This document shows positions 1 to 10,647 of a stretch of 64,000 nucleotides of DNA, one piece after another. Below the pieces are notes generated by a model. That model made no database searches and had not been told where the DNA came from. It worked only from the letters and a program-made list of their open reading frames with translations. How positions within the stretch are numbered: position 1 is the stretch's first letter; each line of letters starts with the position of its first letter. The stretch is from Heligmosomoides polygyrus polygyrus (Eukaryota > Nematoda > Chromadorea > Rhabditida > Heligmosomidae), in assembly GCA_947396885.1 (NCBI GenBank), contig OX377206.1, positions 84,875,960 to 84,939,959 on the forward strand, in the 5' to 3' direction. Both the position numbers and the translations under genes were made by a program.

Positions 1-350
1 AAAAGTCGGGCGTTCCAATTTGATGGCCTTAAAATCAATAAAGGACAAGTGACCAAATAGGACCGACACGTACTCTTGTAGCACAGAACATTGCCTTCCA
101 AATGCTATGAAAAACTGCGCAAAAAATTCTAAACGTAAGCGGAGAGAGCAAATGCACAAAAGGCCACTTTTTCACTTTTCACTTTAACGACCTAAAAATT
201 AATAAAATTCAGGATGAAATAGGAAACGCAATAGACTAACTGATAGAGCAAATCATTCTATTTCGGATGCTGTACAGCGCTTTGCAAGAAACCGCCGGCG
301 AAATCGTTGAAAAAAAACGGCGGGGACTTATGGGACAACCTAATACATCA
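1..350 (+). repeat. Diverged copy of the copy-2 duplicated-unit sequence
   Basis: About 80-350 matches 54030-54250, including the blocks gcgcaaaaaattctaaac, caaatcattct and gggacaacctaata. It carries no intact ORF. It may be the tail of a further paralogous array upstream of the window, or a dispersed element. The right edge gggacaacctaata resembles the mariner end at 8081-8092. Confidence 0.55.
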
Positions 351-728
351 AACATCGAAAATTCATTGTCAGCGATTTCTCACCGTGCATATTTTTCCAT
401 ATTAAGATCACTGCAATCATGAATTTGTTGGGGAGAGCCATACGAGTAAATTTAACATTAACTAACTGATCGAGAAACGCTACACTTTATTGGGTTGTGT
501 ATTTGAACTGTCCTGTTTAGTTTAGTTTAGTTTTTTTGCGCATAAACACGTGCAGTAAATGAATATCTTTCCGTCATTCACTTCTCATTCGCCGATATCT
601 TACAAATTGCATATCACATTATACACGCCCCATCCAACTTGCACTGCAAACCATTTCAACCTTCAGCAGCAACAATTTACCTTCACTGATTACTGATTTG
701 TTTTTTCTGGTTATAAGCAAACTTTTAG

Positions 729-846
729 ACCAATCGGGGACGTCGAAGCGCGAATTCAGCAGTACGGGCTCACGGCCCCCCAGATACCGAGGATTCTCGA
801 CGCGCGGGTGCAGATGCGCAGCAAGGTGCTCCTATGGCCCAGCGAG
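729..846 (+). CDS. Coding exon near the start of copy 0, frame unresolved
   Basis: GC-rich 118-nt block between an acceptor (caaacttttag) and a donor (gtacgt). All three frames are open. One frame (phase 2 in, 0 out) begins PIGDVEARIQQYG and resembles PIPDVDATRRELQ of the exon at 18398, with mostly third-position changes. It would join a canonical 86-nt intron (847-932, ending ttcatttctgcag) to coding sequence at 933. Another frame (phase 0 in, 1 out) has the same phases as exon 2 of copies 1 and 2 and would feed the micro-exons at 4865 and 6021. No first exon with ATG was convincing upstream. It may belong to copy 0 or to an unrelated gene remnant. Confidence 0.5.
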
Positions 847-932
847 GTACGTCCGGGGAACTACAGTGCGTTTCAGAAGTGTATACCCACCTCATAAATT
901 GTTCATGTCTCCTTTCTTCTTCATTTCTGCAG

Positions 933-1092
933 GCCCGCACTAGCTCCATTAGATTCCTCGCCGAGAATCAGACTTTCTTGAACAAATTTGGATGTTTGGG
1001 TGTTTTAAAAATATGTATCCACTTGCGAGAAGCGATTTCTTTACTAAATTGGAAAGTAGATCGGACCACTTCGTATAACATCATACATCCTA
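933..1092 (+). CDS. Possible downstream exon, start ARTSSIRFLAENQ
   Basis: Follows a strong acceptor (cttcttcatttctgcag) in phase 0 and reads ARTSSIRFLAENQTFLNKFG before running into Tc3-like transposon DNA at about 1096. No clear donor was found, so the exon is probably truncated by the insertion. No family recognised. Confidence 0.3.
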
Positions 1093-1095
1093 TTA

Positions 1096-1565
1096 TACAT
1101 CCCGTTGGCGGTTCTGGATGGTTTTTTCTTCGAATGTGTCCCAAGTTGTCAAAATCACCTCCACGCCGTTGAACTGTCGGTTATTCGCGTAGACTCGTCG
1201 AACCACGATTTCCCACATGTTCTCCATTGGGTTGTTGTCAGGAGAGCATGCCGGCTAGTCCGTTACTTGAATGCTATGACGGTGAAGCCAATCTTTGGTC
1301 GACCTGAACACATAGACTGCAGCTGTGTCCTGCTGCAGAACATGTGTCTGGCGTTTTCTGCCTCTCAAGAAAAGAAGAAGTCTAGACTCCAGTACACGTT
1401 ACCACTCCAGACTGCCCATGCGACAGACGGAAGGCTAAGCTTTAGGTTTCCGCTGCTGCAGAAGCCGGCCCATGTCCTCAATGGTCCGCCTCCGAAGTGG
1501 CGACCACGGGGCCCTCTCGCAGGTCTCTCCAGCCATGTCGGTATTCGTCAGGACCATCCAGATTA
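1096..1565 (-). pseudogene. Tc3-like Tc1/mariner-superfamily transposase relic
   Basis: On the minus strand, disconnected frames encode pieces typical of Tc3-type DD34E transposases: DGPDGYRHGWRDLREGP near 1565-1510, a QQDTAAVYV-like stretch at the second catalytic Asp near 1335-1310, and NNPMENMWEIVVRRVYANNR with the DDE-C-terminal Glu context near 1240-1180. Stops and frameshifts break it and the N-terminal HTH half is missing. Dead fragment. Confidence 0.8.
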
Positions 1566-1579
1566 AATGTTTTCTGGTT

Positions 1580-2600
1580 GGTAAAGATAAAGAAGTTTCT
1601 GCATCTGGACCGACGCAAGCCCTAGTTGAACGTTATCGCGGAAACTTATTCGCTGAAAATTCTATAAGTATATGTTTAGACTGTGGCCTACACTTTCGCC
1701 GCCACGAGCCTTACAGCAAGCTCTTCATCGGTATCGATTCTTCGCGCGGCGCGGCTGCGATAGCGTTTACAGTCCTTCACGGTCACATCTCACTTCAAGG
1801 AACGTTTAGATGCTGTAGCTAGCCCTAAGTGGCTGGCTCACCAGCTTTCGAAGATTTGACCTATGTGGCAGCGTCTCTGATTTTCAAACTTCGACGAAAA
1901 CCCTTCTCACCCTTCTCTAATTGTCGAACGGCGGCAAGAGTACCAAAACCCTCCACAGATTCTACTCTATGGCGGTCTCACCAATTCCTACAGATACAGA
2001 AGAAGCGCTGATCCGACAGCGCAAAGTGCGACTGAGGAGATTGCACTGCTCTAAGCTTAAGAGTGCTAGTGTTGAACCCTATGGACAAGCCATTTTGTTT
2101 CACTATTACTGAAACTAGGGCCTGCAATAGAGTTTGCGGCACTCGCCTTGTCTCGATCAGCGAGAGGTCGACCACCCCTAACTAGGGAATGTTTCGATCT
2201 CCCACGGAACTTCACCTTGAGACCAGGATCATTAGAAAGAGCTGGGAATACTGATTACGAACATGTGTGTCAAAATTGCAAAGTGAAACTCCTGAGCGAG
2301 TTATGACCTGCCGAAGTTAAGTGGCCTGACCGCAGGCTGGCCGTACGAAAGAAAGGCCGTACGAAAGCTGGCGCGAGAGCGATGAGTCATTGGGGCTCCG
2401 TAAGAGTTAGGCGCAAGCTGCGGTGGTGGCGCAAAGGTTGGTACTCCCGTTCGACATGTGTGACGTCGATGGTTCGCTCCCCAGTGCTGTCGGTTTTTTT
2501 GCACATCATGATTTATTTTCGAAATAACTTCTTATTCTAAATTATGGCGCGCTCGATTAAATAGAAAAACTATCATGTACGTTTGTAAAAATGCCCGTAA
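1580..2600. other. Gene-free stretch, intron of copy 0 or intergenic
   Basis: Only short ORFs without family signatures. I see no micro-exon cassette (neither class A nor class B acceptor block) and no recognised transposon protein here. Confidence 0.4.
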
Positions 2601-2618
2601 AATAGCTGCGAGCCTTCT

Positions 2619-2974
2619 AGCAATGTTTTGCTCTTCTTTGCCTGACAGGTTTGGTATAAATTCCTTTATCGCGACTGACGTTTCGACGAACTCGTCTTTC
2701 TCAAGGTCTGAAAGAAGCTCGAAATGTTTGGTTCTGCAGAGTTCATTGGGTCAGAAACGTCGCGTTTACCCTTACACGAACAACATGTCCTTAAGAGTGT
2801 TAGGAAGAAAGGCCACATCCGCCCCCAACTAACTCACCGATGAACCAATGAACTCTGCAGAACCAAACATTTTGAGCTTCTTTCAGACCTTGAGAAAGAC
2901 GAGTTCGTCGAAACGTCGGTCGCGATAAAGGAATTTATACCAAACCTGTCAGGCAAAGAAGAGCAAAACATAGT
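2619..2974. repeat. Inverted-repeat element (MITE-like), arms about 130 bp
   Basis: Left arm 2619-2755 (contains gacaggtttggtataaattc) and right arm 2846-2972 (gaatttataccaaacctgtc) are near-perfect reverse complements around a loop of about 90 bp. No transposase inside. Non-autonomous DNA element or foldback. Confidence 0.85.
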
Positions 2975-4139
2975 TACAAAATGCCCAGGTTTCAAGAAAG
3001 TCGAACTTGGACATTAATGAACGACGTACCTTCTAGCAATCCTTTTCTCTTCACGAGTTGGTGCATCGTTGTTTGGCATCCCAAATTCAGCTGGAAGGAT
3101 GGACACCACCTTTGCTGGTGAAAAGGACATAGTGATTGAAGAAAAAGCAGTAGATCAACGATATCTTGGGCTTCCTCATCAGACATACATTATTCTCTTA
3201 CCTTTTTTGCCTCACTAATCTTTTACTTTGTTCCATGAATGCCAATGTAGCTAGAAACACCTCCAGTTATTCAGTATGAGATTTGGACTCTATTTGTGCC
3301 AAATAGTGAATAAAAATGTCACCATAACAGTTTTTGCCTTCAAGCGTTCTTACAAAAGTATGGTAGTTTTTCCGGCTATTCAATCAAACGCGTATTCTAA
3401 TTTAGAATAAAAGGTCGTTTAGAAGATAAATCATGATGTGCAAAGAAACCGGCATCAATGGTGACCGAACCAACGACACCACACGTGACGAGCGGGAGCA
3501 CTATCTCTGCGCCACCGTCGCAGCTGGATGCCCACTCTTAGGCGCCTTTTATACTCCCGCCGCGGCGCGGCGCGTCAATTTGGGGAGCGGCGCGGCCAGT
3601 CAATCATTGAGGGAGCAAAACAGAAAGGATTCGTCTGGCTGATCAGCGCAATGCATATTGTCAATGTTTGTCGTGGAATTCCTATGGGGAGCCCGAATCC
3701 TCTCTTAAGCCTGGAGTCGAAGTCGTTCGCTCAACCTACGGTTGAAACGAATCCCCTGCAATGCAAACGGCTTTAAACCACTCTTTATTTTGCGATATGT
3801 GCGGGTCCAAATGTAAAACTGCTGGAAGGTACTCATCGTCGATAATCACTCAAAATTCTTTCTCATATGGCCATTCTGGGGTCACTGTGCACTAAGCATA
3901 TCTTTGGCGTGGTATACGAAGCTTCGTGAATGTCTACAGATCTCCATTCTCTTCCTAGGTTACAGAAGGTACGGGCTAAGGTCATGGTCCCCGATTTCGC
4001 ATAAAAACTCCCTAATCCTGCAAACCTACTAATCGTCTGTAACTTCAAAAAACGATGTCAGACTCGTGATCAGCACCCTAAATACCCCCTCCTCCTTCCC
4101 AAAAGGAGAAGTTTGGTCGAAACGGTGAAATCTCCCACC
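2975..4139. other. No gene recognised
   Basis: AT-rich spacer with short ORFs only. A GC-rich patch at 3540-3605 (ttatactcccgccgcggcgcggcgcg) resembles one arm of the palindromic family at 4140-4360 and 27706-27837. Confidence 0.35.
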
Positions 4140-4360
4140 CTACACCGAGTCTGCCGCGGCTGATCGCGCCGCGCCGCGCCCTTTCCCTCAGCGGCGCGAT
4201 TCGCCGAATACCGTAACCCGAAATTCCGTCAAGTGTGGTGTTTTGCGGCGGCCGAGTATAAAAGCGATGCGGCGCCGCCTCGCGGCGCGAAAAATCGATA
4301 GCCATGCCGACCATCACGCCGCGCCGCGGGGCGGCGCAAGTATAAAAGGCGCCTTACAGA
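4140..4360. repeat. GC-rich palindromic element (TATACTTGCGCCGC family)
   Basis: Runs of gccgcgccgcg flank a core with gcgcgaaaaatcgatagccatg and end in gcggcgcaagtataaaagg. The same core and end occur at 27706-27837 and, diverged, at 20640-20760. Non-coding; ORFs across it are by-products of the GC-rich palindrome. Confidence 0.6.
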
Positions 4361-4864
4361 GCCTCTATGTCTCATCGCTCTCGTGCCAGCTCTTTCGCAC
4401 GGCCAGCCTACTCTCAGAACACCCAACTTCGGTAGCACATAACTCGCTCAGAGGTTTTATTTTTGCAATTTTGACACCCATATTCATAATAAGCATTCCG
4501 AGGTCTTTGTAACGATCCCGGTCTCAGCTAGAAGTTCCGTAGAAGTTAAACCTTTCTCTAGTTAGCGGTAGCTTTTCTCGAACGATTGCTGTTAAATTGA
4601 TGTAGCTGTCGAGAACTACGACCACATTTGCGGAACACTGAGAAGCGAGCGGCAGGCGGCATCGTGATAACTGCTTCACGGCGCCGCTCTCACCACAGTG
4701 GAGGCGCGCGTCCCTCCACGGTAGATAGGAAAAGGCAAATCGCAGTGCGGTGCAGGATTCTGTTGCAGGCCTAGAAGTCAAGCTGACTGGTTTCATTTTC
4801 ATGTGTGTTCCATGCCCTTAGTGATTGATGGTGAGCTTGAGTGTGACAATCGTTTTCTGTTCAG

Positions 4865-4906
4865 AGTCGTCTACGATTGCACGACCTCCGCCTATGATCC
4901 ACTATG
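4865..4906 (+). CDS. Copy 0 micro-exon (42 nt, phase 1-1), SSTIARPPPMIHY
   Basis: Flanked by a class A acceptor block (gtgagcttgagtg...caatcgttttctgttcag) and donor gtaggc. Length 42 nt, open in phase 1, encodes a Pro-rich 13-residue peptide. The downstream intron begins with the tgatctttgtc block shared with other units. Assigned by cassette match to copies 1 and 2, not by peptide similarity to their acidic exons. Confidence 0.7.
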
Positions 4907-4979
4907 GTAGGCTCATTCTATGATCTTTGTCAGATTTTTTTTTTTGCGAAAACAGCTATGCGATAGTCAGTATAAGGAA

Positions 4980-5012
4980 TCTTGGCGCAAATAGAGTCGG
5001 GGAGGGGAGGTT
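4980..5012 (+). repeat. Remnant of the AAATAG-GGG element end
   Basis: ggcgcaaatagagtcggggag matches the termini of the element at 41417-41812. Only one end is recognisable here. Confidence 0.45.
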
Positions 5013-5549
5013 ACTATGTAGGACAGTCCCACACAACGTTTTGTGTTGTATGAAACCAATTTTTTTTTGCAGCACTTGTGTGTTCTACCGCTGCGGAGAA
5101 CTGAGATAGGCCATTTCTGATGTAATTAATTGGACATGCACGTGCTTTTCTAGCAAAGCGAATATCCATCGACTATATATATGTACATGGTGGCCACTAC
5201 CCCGCCCCGACCCTGTTTGCACCAGAATTTTTAAGATGTCAGAGTCCGAGGACAATTCGTTCAGCAATACCGTTGATGTCATCAAATGCAACTATCCCAA
5301 AAATGGAGTCGAACTTTGTTCAAATTAACACGTTGACGACCGTGTGCCCTGATTTCAGGCCACACCCTTACGGCCGCGTGGGACCGTGTGACATGATGTC
5401 AGGCCACAGCCTTATAATTTATTTTTCTAGTTTTATTCAGGTCTTTCTAAAGAACTTTTTTGTGTTGTGTGCACCTCATCTTTAGACATTGCTGTAAAAA
5501 GCGTAATCCCCAAAAACAATTTTCGGTTACTGATTTATTGAGCTATTCG

Positions 5550-5840
5550 TCAAGTAATGGCTTCAACTAACGGTTCGTCATTGAAAAATAATCGATAATG
5601 GTCGATCGGCCTAATGCAGTCGAACACATCATCATGAAAGCCGAACTTCGTCGCAAAGTTCCACCGAGTAGGGGCTTCAAAATCGCTCTTCCAAACGTTC
5701 CCATCCTCATTTTCTGCTTCGGATTCTATTACTTCACTTTTTGAGCCATCATCATCGTCAGCTGGTAGTGCAAGGATATTGGCCTCAGCATCAACGTCGT
5801 CCTGGACCACGTCGTCATCCTCATCATCGCTTTTCACCAA
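5550..5840 (-). pseudogene. piggyBac-like transposase N-terminal fragment
   Basis: A 96-residue open frame with an acidic N-terminal part (DDEDDDVVQDDVDAE) followed by FDCIRPIDHYRLFFNDEPLV, which fits the start of the piggyBac DDE region (P-x-x-x-F/Y-x-x-F-F-x-D-E). It is flanked by diverged direct repeats containing gacatgatgtca at about 5388 and 5872. The catalytic core is absent, so it is a truncated relic. Confidence 0.6.
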
Positions 5841-6020
5841 GATACGAATTTTGCGGTCGCGTTAGACCGTGCGACATGATGTCATGCCACGCTGTCAGCG
5901 TTGCAAGAAATCGATTGGTCCCACGCGCCAAACACAAGGATTGTTTTAACTTTCATGCATACTGCATTCCATAATTGACTAATTGTGAGCTTGAGTGCTT
6001 TGTCCATCGTTTCCGTTTAG

Positions 6021-6080
6021 GACCTCACGCTGTCGCTCACTGGCCGCCGCCGTACATCTACCAAATGCCGCCATGCCACT
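6021..6080 (+). CDS. Copy 0 micro-exon (60 nt, phase 1-1), Pro/Tyr-rich
   Basis: Acceptor ttccgtttag and donor gtaagttcc, with the usual intron start (ggctataatccttgtcgaattctt). Phase 1 translation PHAVAHWPPPYIYQMPPCH, 19 residues. Its PPPYIYQMPPCH resembles PLPYPYVMPSSH in the exon at 8705, which supports both as real. It is the longest micro-exon in the window. Confidence 0.75.
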
Positions 6081-6538
6081 GTAAGTTCCGGCTATAATCC
6101 TTGTCGAATTCTTAAGCACATACAGCTTGACGGATTTCAGCAGAGGAATTATTTTAAAAAATCTTATTGCTAGCAATAGTCCTGTGAGAAGGAACAGCTC
6201 TTTTAGGAAAGCGCTTAGATTTACACGGCAGCGCCAGAGTATACTTCAAGTAATGTTATCGTTAATTCTTAAGAAAAGCATCAATCCGCAGAATGAAATT
6301 GAGCTTGATGTTAAGTTGGTTATGACTGCTGATTCGTATGGTTAGAAAATTATTAGGTTGTCCTGGAAGTTTTCAGCGTTTTGTGTTACTATTTTTCGCT
6401 CGTCTGTTATTAAGTAAAAATTTAACTTGCATTGCGCATTAATGCTACTTTCTGTACAGAATTTGTCGCTCTATCTGACTAAGTAATTTGTGTTTCAAAG
6501 TTGTTTTAGATCTCTGTTGTTGAAGGGCTTATTGAAGT

Positions 6539-7467
6539 ATGTCGAAGGAGGAATTCCGAACGACATTTTATTTTAACTTCAGATTGGAACAATCCGCAGC
6601 CGAGACAGCTAGACAAATCAATCAAGTGTGGGAGCCTAATAGTGTTGGAGAAAGCACTGCGCGCAAGTGGTTCAGTAAATTTCCGACCGGAGATTTAAGT
6701 CTCGAAGATGACCGCCGTAGCGGTCGAACTAGAGCAGTCCTGGACGGCGGACTGAGGGAAGCTGGTGGTGGAAGCTGAGCCATCCCAAACAATTCACGGC
6801 ATCGCGGAAGAGCTGGACGTCCGTGAAACTGTTGTTGCGGATGCTTTAAAACGCCTTGAGAAGGCGAAAAAACTCGTAAATTGGGCGGCAAAAATTGTCA
6901 CGTTTCGTGATTTGGTCTTCTCTACATTTACGCAACAAGACTGACCCGTTTTTGCATCGAATCATCACTTGTGATGAAAAGTGGATTCTGTATGATAACA
7001 GGAAACGTTCCGAACAGTGGTTGTACGCCGACGAACCCCGTAGGCATTTTCCAAAGGCGAACCTCCATCAAAAAAGGTAATGGTCACTGTGTGGTGGTCG
7101 ACAGCTGGTGTGATCCGCTACAACGGCACCAGGCCAAACGATCATAGCAGAGTCTTACTGTAAGGAGATCGACGAAATGCACCGGAAATTGCGTCAACTT
7201 CAGCCAGCATTGGTCAGCAGAAGAGGCCCGATCCTTTTGCACGATAACACCCGCCCATACGTTTCACAAATCACTATCCGAAAGTTGAACGATTTAAGGG
7301 TTGAAGTTCTGCCTCCCCTCCATACTCTCCAGACCTCTCACGAACCGGATACCATTTTTTTCAAACACTTTCAGAACGTCCTCGCTGGTAAAACCTTCAC
7401 CAATCAGGACCAAGCCAAAACAGCTGTCGATTTTGTCGAATCTCGACCACCTAATTTTTTTCGCTGA
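6539..7467 (+). pseudogene. mariner transposase relic (DD34D type)
   Basis: Starts MSKEEFRTTFYFNFRLEQS with the mariner HTH region (ARQINQVWEPNSVGESTARKWFSKF). The first catalytic block CDEKWILYDN is near 6970 and the second, LLHDNTRPYVS, near 7235. The third block, normally SPDL-x-P-x-D, is degenerate (HTLQTSHEPDTIFF). Several frame changes between 6760 and 7180 break the ORF, so it is inactive. The DEKW and HDNTRPH-type motifs identify the mariner clade. Confidence 0.9.
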
Positions 7468-7522
7468 TGGAATAAGTCGACCGGTGGCCCGTTGGCAACG
7501 TGTGCTGATTCGAACGGTGCTT

Positions 7523-7990
7523 CTTTTTCTTCTTTCTCAGCGTTTGTCCTGCTTAGGGCCTGTTCGTACTTCGAGCGACAGGAGCGACAGGAGCGACTGG
7601 AGCGACGAAGCGACGAACGTCGTGTGAAACGTAATTATTTACGTACACCACACTACGTCCGTCGTACCAGTCGCTGTTGCCGCTCTTGTCACCGGAAGCA
7701 TGAACAGCGCCTTAGCGGCGGGCTCCGCTCTTGTGGTGTGGTGACGCCACTTCGTAGATCAAATGCTTGATCAGGGTGGATACCAGCTTCCTTTCAGTCC
7801 TTGTGCAACGTATCGGGCCAGCGTTGCTTAGGCCGTCCTTTGGGCCATTTTCCGTTCACATCTATGTTGAGGCCAATCTTCCGAACGGTGTCATCATTCG
7901 ATCGAAGAACATGGTCATACCACCGCAGGCGAGCTTCACCTAGCTTATCGGCAATTGTAGCGACGCCAAACCTTTGGCGTATTCGTGGTG
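7523..7990 (-). mobile_element. 3' end of a non-LTR retrotransposon, inserted in the mariner
   Basis: The minus strand reads RFGVATIADKLGEARLRWYDHVLRSNDD and RPKQRW, the C-terminal part of the LINE type also seen at 58810-59030. The element ends in a (GAA)-rich tail at 7523-7540. The 12-bp target duplication on either side fits LINE insertion. 5' truncated. Confidence 0.85.
7554..7717. repeat. Palindromic MITE, GGGCCTGTTC family
   Basis: agggcctgttcgtacttcga... pairs with ...gaagcatgaacagcgcctta, and a core inverted repeat lies around acgtaattatttacgtac. tta flanks both sides, as expected for PIF/Harbinger-type TWA duplications. It interrupts the LINE tail within the mariner. Same family: 10380-10622, 32488-32701, 37271-38301, and one arm at 46063. 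Confidence 0.75.
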
Positions 7991-8129
7991 CGAACGGTGC
8001 TTATTTCGACTAAATCCGCGAGGATTTGAGAAAGTTATGGTCGTTCAAAGTGAAGCACTCAAAACGTTGAGAACTTTTCGGACAACCTAATAGATCACCT
8101 CACACTATGTTCTTGGATCGAATTTTCCG

Positions 8130-8345
8130 TGCAGGGCAACCGTGCGTTCCCATCCCTCCGGCGTCGGTGACTTCGTAGCACACTCGTCTAGAATGGGTAA
8201 AACCCCAATTTGTCCATCGGCTGCCCACCGCAAGTTAGTCCCTATAGGCTAAATATGCATTCAAATCGCCTCCACGACGCCTCGTAGCAGCAGAATGCAT
8301 GGTACTCCCCGAAAGGGTAACGCCGTACTTTGTCGTTTTATTCCT
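8130..8345 (+). repeat. SINE-like dispersed repeat copy (diverged)
   Basis: Shares ccatcggctgcccaccgcaag and caaatcgcctccacgacgc with the minus-strand SINE bodies at 42612-43215 and 19655-19965, and ends near tttattcctttatggg, matching their tails. The tRNA-like head is not clear. Confidence 0.5.
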
Positions 8346-8704
8346 TTATGGGTATTTTTGAACCAAGTTAAAGTAATCAGCGAAAAGGTGGTTCCTTATA
8401 TGGTCGTCCTTAATCTGAGCACTTCCTGCAATAAAATCATAGATTTCTAATCCGGCTACTTCGAACTTAGCTATGTTACTTTAACTGCAACGGTGGCTGT
8501 CGCTGTTCCAGAGGAGTGTAAAATAGTGTCGTTGCTCGATCTATAAATGACTGATAGTGAGGTACTTCTGACAGTAGCATACGCCTGATACATCCTACCA
8601 ATAATCGTCTGGTAGTTATTGGATACCTAGCTCACCTAACCCCACATTTCTTCATTTCCGTTTTATTGTGGCAGTCGAATGGTTATGTGGTGAGCTCTGT
8701 TTAG

Positions 8705-8844
8705 ATACCTCCGTGTGTTGTCTACATCCAGTCCCTCTTCCGTACCCATACGTCATGCCGTCGAGCCATCCGACCACGTATCAGCTCCAATGTGGCCACG
8801 GAACTGCGCCCGCACCTGCGCATGCGTGGGCGGCACCTCAATGA
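8705..8844 (+). CDS. Probable last exon of copy 0, Pro-rich, stop at 8842
   Basis: Acceptor gagctctgtttag, then phase 1 reading TSVCCLHPVPLPYPYVMPSS and continuing Pro/Ala/His-rich to TGA at 8842-8844, 46 residues. PLPYPYVMPSSH resembles PPPYIYQMPPCH of the 6021 exon. Phase and GC content match the copy 0 micro-exons. No clear AATAAA follows. It could instead be an internal exon spliced before the stop. Confidence 0.5.
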
Positions 8845-9055
8845 GTTGGATTGAGTCACCAATGTTGACTCTGGTGCAATCCTAGAAGGGGGGGGGGCAA
8901 TCCATCATGAATTGTTAATGGTAGTTAAGCATCAATACATACAACATGCAATAGAATATATGAATTCCTTAACCTACCTGATCCCCTCCCTTTGCAATGT
9001 CCGAGCGTTACGCTGAAACATTAAGATTTCATAATGCGACTATGCACGGTGCAGG

Positions 9056-9076
9056 GAGGGGGGGGGGGGGGGGGGG
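9056..9076 (+). repeat. Poly-G tract
   Basis: About 20 consecutive G with one A interruption near the left edge, between tgcacggtgcagg and cactactgcacgg, a short imperfect inverted repeat. Confidence 0.95.
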
Positions 9077-9778
9077 CACTACTGCACGGCAACACGGTTG
9101 TGATCCAAAACTCTATTTGCTTTGGGAAGAAATCGAAAACCGCTATGCCCTAATTGATTAAGGTACTAATAACGTTGCTTTAACTTGCTTTCGTGGTTTT
9201 ATAGTATTTAGTTGTTCCAGGTTTCTGCTCAATTTACTGTGTTTTCATACTCTCTCCCCCGGATTAAGAACGCAATTTAGAAAACTGATTCTGGTATTGG
9301 AAGGACAGCAATTGATAATGTAAGCATGTTTATATATTTGTATGTTGTGATGCATGTTGCATTTCTTTAGAACTTCCAATAGGCTGCCCCCCCCCACTCT
9401 AGGATTGCACTCTGACTCTTTTAAATCGTTGTATTTGTTGTTTTGTGTAGTTGCGGATAAAGTGTCATTTCTTCCTGTTCTGGGTGTGTTCCGAGAAACA
9501 GTTCTACGGACTCGGGGTCTACGCGTAGAAAGATGAGCTGCCTTCACGCCTTGATCAATCAGAGATCGTCATTCATTTTTTGCGCAGCCCGCCTGCTGTT
9601 AGGTTTTGAGATTTTAACGACATCTCCGTCCTACAAATCGCTACGGATCTTAGCACTCCTTCAAAATGAGGGAAATAAGGTCTTTCATTATTTTGCTGAT
9701 GAACAACACGGGCTGCCATTCAGTAAAGCAAGTTTATAGAAATCAAACTGGGTAGTAGTGTGTACAGAACGACTCCAA

Positions 9779-9870
9779 GGTATATGTTTACTTCGGCGAC
9801 AGTGCTGGGCGGGTGCTATGCAGCGCGTAGCAGCCCGCGTAACACAGTCGCCGAAGTATAACATATACCT
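9779..9870. repeat. Palindromic MITE, CTATGTTATACTTCGGCGAC family
   Basis: aggtatatgtttacttcggcgaca pairs with gtcgccgaagtataacatatacct. The core ctatgcagcgcgtagcagc recurs in the copies at 45488-45613, 50933-51062 and 58660-58783. Confidence 0.85.
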
Positions 9871-10379
9871 AAAGCACGTAAAGCGGAAACCGAAGCAAAG
9901 GAGATTTCTTCACACAACCCGACCAGGCTAATCTGACAGCTTTTGCCGGGAATTATTTCAAGAACGTGTTGAAAATGAGAATAAAAAGTCATCGAAGATA
10001 AATCACAAAATGCGGGAGATCCAACACCATTGGGAGTCGAACCCATGGCTTATGGTTAGTTCCACTGATGGGAGGAAGCCTACCACTACGTCTTCGTTGC
10101 CGTTATTTCTATGATATTAGTCCTGCTGACTGCCCACCTGCAGTCGACAAGGTGAACGTTAACTGGCCACAACCCGCTCAGGAGAGTCATTTACCGGCCT
10201 CAACTTCGCGAGTTAAAGCCCAATGGGAAGCTAAAGTCATTCCCTCTTCTTAGCGCAGAAAGAACGTTAGAGTCAATCAAAGGACATGCTGGCGGACAGA
10301 GTCCGTACTCTTCACTACATCTTCTACCCCCCTTGAAACGAGGGCGGTTCCTTCCTGTCTGCCTCGAACCGTGCACTAT

Positions 10380-10622
10380 AAGGCTCTGTTCAAATTTCGC
10401 GACGACAGGAACAAGAGCGATGCGCATACAGCGGCGAGAGTGACGGCAGCGCACGGAAAGTATGAACAGTTGACTGCAGCGACAGGAACGACAAGAGCAA
10501 CTGAAGCGACAGCGCCAGCGCTCGAGTATGAACAAATCTCGGCGGCAATCGCTCGGTTTTAATCGATTTAGCATTTTGCCCGGGCGACGAGTCTCTCGTC
10601 GCGAAGTATGAACATGCCCTAA
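10380..10622. repeat. Palindromic MITE, GGGCCTGTTC family (diverged)
   Basis: Ends taaggctctgttcaaatttcgcgac and gtcgcgaagtatgaacatgcccta. The interior is rich in gacaggaacaagagcg-type iterations. No coding capacity beyond repeat artefacts. Confidence 0.65.
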
Positions 10623-10628
10623 TAGGGG

Positions 10629-10647
10629 AAGGGGGGGGGGGGGGGGG
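10629..10647 (+). repeat. Poly-G tract
   Basis: Long uninterrupted G run just downstream of the palindromic element. Confidence 0.95.

Larger units (their letters stand above)
6353..8090 (+). mobile_element. mariner-family DNA transposon, interrupted
   Basis: The left end ttaggttgtcctggaagt and right end gaacttttcggacaaccta are inverted repeats, flanked by TA target duplications at 6351-6352 and 8091-8092. The transposase relic is inside. A LINE fragment with a 12-bp target duplication (cgaacggtgctt, 7511-7522 and 7991-8002) is inserted in the 3' part, and a palindromic element is inserted within the LINE. Confidence 0.9.

Noticed and set aside
2301..2504. 67-codon minus-strand ORF
   Set aside because: No domain or neighbour support; indistinguishable from chance.
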